Of a stretch of DNA of 11,305 nt, positions 7,158-11,305 are shown piece by piece. How positions within the stretch are numbered: position 1 is the first letter of the stretch; each line of letters starts with the position of its first letter. Source of the stretch: a bacterium (GTDB taxonomy: Bacteria; Patescibacteriota; CPR2; UBA1875; JAJYID01). The translations under genes were made by a program, and so were the position numbers. The stretch is from positions 1 through 11,305 of the forward strand of contig JAKANV010000015.1 of NCBI GenBank assembly GCA_021823605.1, written 5' to 3'. A model generated the notes under the pieces. That model saw nothing but the letters and a program-made list of their open reading frames with translations, had not been told where the DNA came from and did not search any database.

Positions 7158-8105
7158 TTAAATTTCGAGCTCTTCGATACCTTGTGCTTTATTATCTGAA
7201 ACTGGAGGTGGAGTTTCACCAAGAGCATTCTCTTCTTTTTCTTCTTTTCCAATTTTAGTTTCTTCTTCCGTCATGTAAGCGCCTTGCTTTTTAATATCGG
7301 GATGATCCTCAACTGATTCTGTCGGCTCTTCTTTAGGAGCCTCTTCAGTAGTGCTCGCCTTAGACGCTTCCTGGACGGTCATATCTTCTGTGATTTCCGG
7401 TTCAGTTTTCTTTATTTCAACTTCCGGCTTTTCTTTTTCTGACCCTGCTTCTTTCTTTTTTTCCTTACCAAAACTTTCTTTGACCTCTTCCAGGATTTCT
7501 TTATTTTCCTCAGGAAGGTCTATTTTTTTCTTAGCCGTTTCAGTTTTCTTTCCCTCGGTTTTTTCTTCTGTACCATCGTGGTCATGTATTACACTTTCGA
7601 GTGCTGCCCACTGACTTTCTGCTGCGGCAGGCACTACTATTGAAGCTTTAGAGCCCGGTTCTCCTTTATAATAAGTAACTGACGCAAAAAGGACTTTGTA
7701 GGTCTTACCATCAGCTAGAACTGTGTAGTTTCCATTGTCATATGCAAGTGTACCAATTAAGTTTTTGCGCTCAACTGGTTTGATTTGTTTATAAATAAGA
7801 CTGCCATCATCAGCAATGGTTAGTTTCAGTGTATCTCCTTCAACAAGCTTTGATTTGGAGGCATAGTTTGCGGGAACCGGATATTTTTTACTATCAGGAG
7901 CCACCATTTGCTCACCGTCAAAAACACCCTCGATAACTTTTCCTTCGTCTAAAATAGACAGGTCTTTTGCTGACTCCGAATGGTCAACTTTACCTGTCTT
8001 TTTTTCTCCAAGTATATCTAATAATAAGTTTCTAGCCGATTGCAAATTTCCTTCTGCAACATCAAGTAGTTTTTGTATTTGTTTTATTTTTTTATCATCT
8101 TGCAT
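7158..8105 (-). CDS. Conserved hypothetical protein of CPR type with an acidic-lysine-rich tail
   Basis: This is a 315-residue soluble protein of unknown function. Residues 1-34 form an amphipathic helix (KIKQIQKLLDVAEGNLQSARNLL begins it). Residues 53-175 form a compact, strand-rich domain with the stretches IEGVFDGEQMVAPDSKKYPV, NYASKSKLVEGDTLKL, YKQIKPVERK and YKVLFASVTYYKGEPG. From memory, this wording is shared by hypothetical proteins annotated across CPR/Patescibacteria genomes. Residues 176-315 are low-complexity, dominated by Glu, Lys, Thr and Pro, and probably disordered. There is no signal peptide, membrane segment or catalytic motif. The small beta domain could bind nucleic acid or protein, which is a guess. 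It has its own promoter just after tgt and is cotranscribed with the acyltransferase-like gene 2 nt downstream. Confidence 0.85.
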   Translation of the reverse strand: MQDDKKIKQIQKLLDVAEGNLQSARNLLLDILGEKKTGKVDHSESAKDLSILDEGKVIEGVFDGEQMVAPDSKKYPVPANYASKSKLVEGDTLKLTIADDGSLIYKQIKPVERKNLIGTLAYDNGNYTVLADGKTYKVLFASVTYYKGEPGSKASIVVPAAAESQWAALESVIHDHDGTEEKTEGKKTETAKKKIDLPEENKEILEEVKESFGKEKKKEAGSEKEKPEVEIKKTEPEITEDMTVQEASKASTTEEAPKEEPTESVEDHPDIKKQGAYMTEEETKIGKEEKEENALGETPPPVSDNKAQGIEELEI

Positions 8106-8147
8106 TTTTTTGTCCTAGTTAACTTTGTTTTTGTTTTTAACCCCTTA

Positions 8148-8177
8148 ATAATATAGGTTTTGGGTGTATCTTGTCAA
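8148..8177 (-). promoter_or_regulatory. Promoter for the CPR hypothetical and acyltransferase-like genes
   Basis: On the minus strand a perfect TTGACA (8177-8172) precedes TATTAT (8153-8148) by 18 nt, or TATATT by 16 nt. Initiation would be near 8141, giving a leader of about 35 nt before the ATG at 8105. The -35 box begins only 9 nt past the tgt stop codon, and no terminator separates it from tgt. Confidence 0.7.
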
Positions 8178-8186
8178 TCTTAAAAA

Positions 8187-9338
8187 CTATCTCTCAAACT
8201 TTTTAATAAAGTCCTTTTTGAATGTTTTGAATTTATTTTCTTGAATAGAATTCCTTATGTCTTCCATAAATCTCATCATAAATCTCAGATTATGTAATGA
8301 AGTTAATCTAATACCTAAAATTTCACTTTCACGAAGTAAGTGAGCTATATAAGAGCGGGTAAAGTTCTGGCAGGCATAACAGTCACACCCTTTCTCTATA
8401 GGATTTAAGTCATTTATGAAAGGAGAGTTCATCAAGTTCAGCTTACCCCGATATGTCCAAACTGTACCATTTCTACCTAATCTAGTTGGCAAAACACAAT
8501 CAAACATATCCACGCCACGCTCAACTGCATTTAGGATGTCCTGAGGAAAACCAACTCCCATCAGATACCTGGGTTTATCTTTCGGCAAGTGGGGTTCCAC
8601 AGTTTCTAGTATTTCATTTCTCACCTTTTCAGGTTCACCGACAGCCAAACCACCAATCGCGACCCCATCAAAATCAAGATTTGAGATGAACTTTGCCGAC
8701 TCGACACGCAAATCTTTATATGTAACTCCCTGGATGATACCAAAAAGGGCCTGCTCGTAGCCATAAAGCGGTTTAACTTTTTTATTTGCCTCAACACACT
8801 CCCTAGCCCATCTGTGCGTTCTTGCCATGGCATCCCTGGCATAATCCTTATCAGCATCAGCCGGCGCACATTCGTCGAAAGCCATCATTATATCAGCGCC
8901 AATCTCTTTCTGCATTTGAATAACAGACTTCGGTGTGAAGAAGTGTTTAGAGCCATCTAGATGTGAGCGAAATTCTACACCATCTTCCTTTATTTTTACT
9001 AATTTTTTGGAAGTCTGGTCTTTAGCCCCAAATCCTAAAGAAAAAACCTGAAAACCACCACTGTCTGTAAGGATTGGCCCATCCCATTTCATAAATTTAT
9101 GTAGGCCGCCACTTTTCTGGATAACTTTTGTACCCGGACGCAAATACAGGTGATAAGTATTGCCAAGTATGATTTTGGCGCCGATTTCTTCCACTTCATT
9201 GGGCGCCAATGTCTTTACAGATGCACGTGTTCCCACAGGCATGAAAACAGGCGTCTCTATCTCACCATGAGCTGTGGTAATTTTCCCTAATCTTGCTTTC
9301 CCATCTTCTTTTTTCAGTTCAAACTTAAACTTTTGCAT
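8187..9338 (-). CDS. tgt: tRNA-guanine transglycosylase (queuine tRNA-ribosyltransferase)
   Basis: This is a 383-residue enzyme that swaps guanine at position 34 of GUN-anticodon tRNAs for preQ1, the step that commits tRNA to queuosine. The general acid/base Asp is in LTDSGGFQVFS (Asp92). MAFDEC supplies substrate-binding Asp155, and GGLAVGE (229-235) forms the base pocket. FDCVLPTRLGRNG (279-291) carries the nucleophile Asp280. Zinc ligands are Cys318, Cys320, Cys323 and His349. All these fall at the same numbers as in the Zymomonas mobilis enzyme, so the protein is full length and looks active. No queuosine-synthesis gene (queA, queC-G) or transporter is next to it, so it may use salvaged preQ1. 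The nearest upstream signals are AAGGT about 10 nt before the ATG and TAAAAT overlapping it, so a short or absent leader is possible. Confidence 0.97.
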   Translation of the reverse strand: MQKFKFELKKEDGKARLGKITTAHGEIETPVFMPVGTRASVKTLAPNEVEEIGAKIILGNTYHLYLRPGTKVIQKSGGLHKFMKWDGPILTDSGGFQVFSLGFGAKDQTSKKLVKIKEDGVEFRSHLDGSKHFFTPKSVIQMQKEIGADIMMAFDECAPADADKDYARDAMARTHRWARECVEANKKVKPLYGYEQALFGIIQGVTYKDLRVESAKFISNLDFDGVAIGGLAVGEPEKVRNEILETVEPHLPKDKPRYLMGVGFPQDILNAVERGVDMFDCVLPTRLGRNGTVWTYRGKLNLMNSPFINDLNPIEKGCDCYACQNFTRSYIAHLLRESEILGIRLTSLHNLRFMMRFMEDIRNSIQENKFKTFKKDFIKKFER

Positions 9339-9366
9339 ACCTAATTTTACCTTATTTTAATGCAAA

Positions 9367-9398
9367 CAAAAAGAGAGCGCATATGGACTCTCTTTTTG
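9367..9398 (-). terminator. Intrinsic terminator after rplL
   Basis: CAAAAAGAGAG (9367-9377) and CTCTCTTTTTG (9388-9398) are exact complements around a 10-nt loop. On the minus strand the stem ends in a T run that continues TTTTTGTTTGC. It begins 12 nt after the rplL stop and separates the ribosomal operon from tgt. The A/T symmetry would let it work on either strand. Confidence 0.85.
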
Positions 9399-9410
9399 AA
9401 ATCTCAAAGA

Positions 9411-9992
9411 TTATTTTAGTTCTACTGTAGCACCCGCTGCTTCAAGTTTTTCTTTTGCAGCCTGTGCATCGTCTTTGCTTACGTTTTCTGCAACTGTCTT
9501 AGGAGCTGCATCAACTAAGTCTTTAGCCTCTTTCAGGCCTAGATTTTGGTTAATCTCTCTAACTGCTTTGATAGCGCCGATTTTGTTTGAGCCGGCTGCT
9601 GCCAAAACTACAGTGTAGCTTGATTTCTCTTCAGCTTCCTCAGCTGGAGCCGCACCCGCTGCTGCAGGTCCTGCAATTGCCACTGGAGCTGCTGCTGAAA
9701 CGCCAAATTTTTCTTCAAGAACTTTTACAAGTTCAGCCATTTCTAGAACACTCATCTCTTCAATAGTTTTAACAAGGTCTTTAAACTTCTTTGGAATCTC
9801 TACCTCTTTTTTAGGTTCCTTGGCCGGCTCCTCGACGGCTTCCTTTTTTGGTTCCTCGGCTGGTTTCTCTTCGGCCTTTGGCTCCTCTTTTGGAGCTTCC
9901 TCTACTTTTTCCTCAACTACTTCTTCAGTAGTTTCTTCTTTCACTTCTTCTTCAGAAGCTGCATCGTCATTTTTTACTTCTTTATCTGCCAT
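9411..9992 (-). CDS. rplL: 50S ribosomal protein L7/L12 with an acidic N-terminal extension
   Basis: This is a 193-residue stalk protein. Dimers bind the L10 tail and recruit translational GTPases. The standard protein begins near residue 69: the dimerisation domain is FKDLVKTIEEMSVLEMAELV (70-89), followed by the Ala/Gly/Pro hinge (98-118). The C-terminal factor-binding domain is 124-193, with SNKIGAIKAVREI (135-147) and LGLKEAKDLVDAAP (151-164). Everything expected is present, and that part is about 125 residues, the normal size. Residues 1-68 are extra, made almost wholly of Glu, Lys, Ala, Pro and Val (for example KEEPKAEEKPAEEPKKE). The start is supported by AAGGAG 9 nt before the ATG at 9992. 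I see no ribosome binding site nearer the core domain, so the extension is likely translated. It lies 40 nt after rplJ in one operon. Confidence 0.95.
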   Translation of the reverse strand: MADKEVKNDDAASEEEVKEETTEEVVEEKVEEAPKEEPKAEEKPAEEPKKEAVEEPAKEPKKEVEIPKKFKDLVKTIEEMSVLEMAELVKVLEEKFGVSAAAPVAIAGPAAAGAAPAEEAEEKSSYTVVLAAAGSNKIGAIKAVREINQNLGLKEAKDLVDAAPKTVAENVSKDDAQAAKEKLEAAGATVELK

Positions 9993-10032
9993 TTTATTTC
10001 TCCTTATTACTTTTTATTAATTAATTTAATAC

Positions 10033-10560
10033 TTAAGCTTCTTTTTGCTCTTTAATTGCGTTCAATACGCCAACCACATTCCTAAGGTTTGCATGCATAA
10101 CACCAACGAAATTCGACATTGGAGCATTCATAGAACCAATCATCTTTGCAATCATTTCCTCGCGCGATGGCATCTGTGCAAGACTTTTAACTGACTGTGC
10201 ATCAATGCTTTTACCTTCAAGGATTCCGCCGATAATTTCTAACTGTTCATGGTCCTTGGCGAAGTTGAAAACCACTTTTGCCGGAGCAACCTCATCATCA
10301 TAACCAAATGCTACTGCAACTGGATGATTTGCAAGCTCCTTAGCGTCTACATCAATGTTTGCTTTCTTTACTGCAAGACCGAAAAGGGTATTCTTAATAA
10401 CTTTAAACTCTATACCCTGATCTCGAAGATTATTTCGAACCTCGTTAATCTCTTCTACCGTTAATCCCTTGTAATCAGTAAAAACGGCTGCCTTGGATTT
10501 TTCCAATCTTTCAGCGAATGTTTCAACTAACTCTTCTTTTTTCTTTTTTGTAATTGCCAT
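10033..10560 (-). CDS. rplJ: 50S ribosomal protein L10
   Basis: This is a 175-residue protein that anchors L7/L12 dimers to 23S rRNA at the stalk base. As a complex with L12 it commonly represses its own mRNA. The N-terminal rRNA-binding domain is typical: KKKKEELVETFAERL (5-19), AAVFTDYKGLTVEEI (24-38) and FKVIKNTLFGLAVK (52-65). The C-terminal helix, ending VVGVLNAIKEQKEA, is the L12-binding part. An upstream in-frame ATG at 10599 would add 13 residues, but it lies inside the leader terminator hairpin. ATG 10560 has AAGGAA (10572-10567) at 6-nt spacing and begins with the family's usual M-A-x-x-x-K-K, so I use it. It is first in the rplJ-rplL operon. rplK and rplA are not upstream and rpoB is not downstream, unlike the common order. 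Confidence 0.96.
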   Translation of the reverse strand: MAITKKKKEELVETFAERLEKSKAAVFTDYKGLTVEEINEVRNNLRDQGIEFKVIKNTLFGLAVKKANIDVDAKELANHPVAVAFGYDDEVAPAKVVFNFAKDHEQLEIIGGILEGKSIDAQSVKSLAQMPSREEMIAKMIGSMNAPMSNFVGVMHANLRNVVGVLNAIKEQKEA

Positions 10561-10576
10561 AATGTTTTCCTTAATT

Positions 10577-10603
10577 AAAAAATCTTTGGCACTAACCAAA
10601 GAT
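10577..10603 (-). terminator. Leader-region intrinsic terminator (attenuator) before rplJ
   Basis: On the minus strand ATCTTTGG (10603-10596), loop TTAGTG and CCAAAGAT (10589-10582) form an 8-bp hairpin that runs straight into a T tract (10582-10577). It lies between the L10 leader and the rplJ ribosome binding site, so it would stop transcription before the operon. Its 5' arm is also the 3' strand of the leader's closing helix, so both cannot form together. Confidence 0.8.
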
Positions 10604-10670
10604 AAATAAAAATTTCTCGTTTTTACCTCGGTAGCCGATTAAGCCCTTGGGCTGCTACTGTCTTTGGTTA
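10593..10670 (-). ncRNA. Ribosomal protein L10 leader (cis-regulatory RNA)
   Basis: On the minus strand the leader contains AACCAAAGACAGUAGC, the small hairpin AGCC-CAAG-GGCU, then UUAAUCGGCUACCGAGGU. This matches what I know of the Gram-positive L10 leader: the GUAGC/GCUAC stem with the conserved AAAGACA/CGA asymmetric loop below it, a likely kink-turn closed by ACC/GGU. UAACCAAAGA (10670-10661) can also form a perfect 10-bp helix with UCUUUGGUUA (10602-10593), enclosing the whole element. That long helix would act as antiterminator against the adjoining hairpin. L10-L12 binding to the kink-turn form would free the terminator, as described for Bacillus rplJL. The mechanism is inferred from pairing. 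Confidence 0.85.
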
Positions 10671-10684
10671 TATTCTTTTATAGT

Positions 10685-10720
10685 AGGTCAAGTTTGAAAA
10701 TAAATTTTCTCACTTGACCT
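10685..10720 (-). other. Hairpin at the expected 5' end of the rplJ transcript
   Basis: AGGTCAAGT (10685-10693) and ACTTGACCT (10712-10720) are perfect 9-nt complements, and inside them GAAAA pairs with TTTTC around TAAA. With a start near 10720, predicted from the promoter, this would be the first thing transcribed. No T run follows on either strand, so it is not a terminator. A role in mRNA stability or as an operator is possible. Confidence 0.5.
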
Positions 10721-10726
10721 TTGAGT

Positions 10727-10755
10727 ATCTTAACAAATATTTAAAATTTCGTCAA
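10727..10755 (-). promoter_or_regulatory. Promoter of the rplJ-rplL operon
   Basis: On the minus strand TTGACG (10755-10750), a 17-nt spacer and TAAGAT (10732-10727) fit a sigma70-type promoter. The start near 10720 leaves a leader of about 160 nt containing the L10 element and its terminator. The box lies back to back with the tmk promoter. Confidence 0.65.
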
Positions 10756-10769
10756 TAATTTTTTATTGT

Positions 10770-10798
10770 TTGACTAGCATATCTATTTTCATTATACT
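10770..10798 (+). promoter_or_regulatory. Promoter of tmk
   Basis: TTGACT (10770-10775), a 17-nt spacer and TATACT (10793-10798) make a near-consensus promoter. Transcription would begin near 10805 and give a leader of about 90 nt carrying a short reading frame. Confidence 0.75.
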
Positions 10799-10824
10799 TT
10801 TAAGTGGATATAGCGGAGGGTACT

Positions 10825-10851
10825 ATGACTGGCCGCTTTTTTAATTTCTAA
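10825..10851 (+). CDS. Possible eight-codon leader peptide upstream of tmk
   Basis: GGAGGG (10815-10820) stands 4 nt before ATG ACT GGC CGC and four more codons, then TAA, encoding MTGRFFNF. The first four residues equal the N-terminus of the downstream thymidylate kinase, and the DNA repeats as ATGACTGG(C/A)CG. The ribosome binding site is stronger than that of tmk itself. AGCGG (10812-10816) can pair with CCGCT (10833-10837) before a T run. Alternatively GCCG and TTTTT (10832-10841, one bulge) can pair with AAAAACGGC (10851-10859). Translation could choose between them. It may instead be a decayed partial duplication of the tmk start. Confidence 0.4.
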   Translation: MTGRFFNF

Positions 10852-10895
10852 AAACGGCTGGTAGCAACTATTCAATCGAATATGAAAGGACATCC

Positions 10896-11305
10896 ATGAC
10901 TGGACGAGTAATAGTCATAGACGGAGTCGATGGCTCCGGTAAGGGTTTACAAGTAGACCAGCTAATGGCTGGCCTGCATAATGAGGTCGGGGAAGCCAGA
11001 ATAGTTTCCCAAACCCATGAACCACATGATGTAGCCAGCAACACTATCGGTATGACCATCCGTGCCATACTGGAACACAGAGAAGCGCGGCCGCCAAATG
11101 CAGCCGCATTTCAGTACATCTTCTATTTGGATCGGGTAGTACACTGGGAAACAGACCTCGGTCCTTCCAGAAAGGCTGGTGAAATCAAGGTGAGCGATCG
11201 TGAGCGAATGGTCACATACGCTCATGGTGTCGCCGGCGGCGTTCCCCTGGAGATGATGTTGGAATGGCACAAGAATCTTCCTGTACCGGATCTCTACATC
11301 TACCT
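10896..11305 (+). CDS. tmk: Thymidylate kinase, 3' part beyond the window
   Basis: The first 136 codons are present. The enzyme phosphorylates dTMP to dTDP with ATP, essential for dTTP supply. The P-loop is IDGVDGSGKGLQ (8-19). THEPHD (40-45) takes the place of the dTMP-binding T-R-E-P-G. FYLDRVVHW (77-85) corresponds to the A-D-R-x-x-H segment, and SDRERMVTYAHG (100-111) to the D-R-(Y/H)-x-x-S-x-x-A-Y-Q motif. WHKNLPVPDLYIYL follows as in the family's P-D-L-(T)-x-x-L strand. Position 17, after the P-loop lysine, is Gly and position 18 is Leu, where S-T or T-T is usual. AAAGGA (10885-10890) precedes the ATG by 5 nt. Codons are richer in G/C than in the ribosomal genes beside it. It is divergent from rplJ. 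A deoxynucleoside-kinase relative is a less likely reading. Confidence 0.85.
   Translation, partial: MTGRVIVIDGVDGSGKGLQVDQLMAGLHNEVGEARIVSQTHEPHDVASNTIGMTIRAILEHREARPPNAAAFQYIFYLDRVVHWETDLGPSRKAGEIKVSDRERMVTYAHGVAGGVPLEMMLEWHKNLPVPDLYIY

Noticed and set aside
7158..7650. Simple-sequence repeat array in the tail of the hypothetical protein
   Set aside because: The Glu/Lys-rich codons look repetitive, but no repeated DNA unit of fixed length is present.
9336..9360. Leaderless tgt promoter with TAAAAT just before the ATG
   Set aside because: The -10 fits, but the -35 position reads TTTTTG, part of the rplL terminator. The region is too A+T-rich to distinguish this from chance.
10561..10599. 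Upstream ATG at 10599 adding 13 residues to L10
   Set aside because: It lies in the 5' arm of the attenuator hairpin, has no ribosome binding site, and the added residues are unlike L10. ATG 10560 is well supported.

Overview
The window looks like a chromosomal stretch of a bacterium with a compact genome and Gram-positive-like expression signals. My best guess is a member of the Candidate Phyla Radiation (Patescibacteria). That guess rests mainly on the protein at 7158-8105, whose central domain I recall as a conserved hypothetical of CPR genomes. It is also consistent with the short intergenic gaps and with housekeeping genes in unusual neighbourhoods. No rRNA, tRNA, CRISPR array, insertion sequence or prophage gene is visible. 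The placement is an inference and was not tested against any database.

Layout from left to right. 1-565 (-) is a GtrA-like membrane protein cut off by the window edge. 738-1562 (-) is an unrecognised protein with two winged-helix-like segments and a strong internal ribosome binding site. It is divergent from 1765-2415 (+), a sigma factor closely resembling Bacillus SigH. These two genes are clearly richer in G+C than what follows. A hairpin terminator separates the sigma gene from the convergent replication pair dnaX (3833-5365, -) and dnaB (2461-3801, -), with dnaX first in the transcript. 5528-6304 (+) is a radical SAM protein of the spore photolyase-like family. Its stop codon overlaps that of a convergent, putative FemAB/GNAT-like acyltransferase (6301-7155, -). 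The acyltransferase gene lies 2 nt downstream of the CPR-type hypothetical gene (7158-8105, -). Then come tgt (8187-9338, -), a terminator, and the ribosomal stalk operon rplJ-rplL (10560 down to 9411, -). The window closes with the 5' part of a divergent, G+C-richer thymidylate kinase gene (10896 onward, +).

The most informative regulatory DNA is the 335-bp gap between rplJ and tmk. On the minus strand it carries a sigma70-type promoter, a 5'-end hairpin, a recognisable L10 leader, and an intrinsic terminator just before rplJ. The terminator and the leader's long closing helix share the same bases, so they exclude each other. That is the architecture expected for autogenous transcription attenuation by the L10-L12 complex. 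On the plus strand the gap carries an excellent promoter and a leader that encodes an eight-residue peptide. The peptide begins MTGR, exactly as the thymidylate kinase does, and lies within two alternative hairpins.

Functionally the window combines DNA replication (clamp-loader subunit, replicative helicase, dTMP kinase), translation (L10, L12, tRNA-guanine transglycosylase) and regulation (a SigH-like sigma factor and a possible DNA-binding partner). Other oddities are an acidic N-terminal extension of about 68 residues on L12 and an altered P-loop in Tmk.
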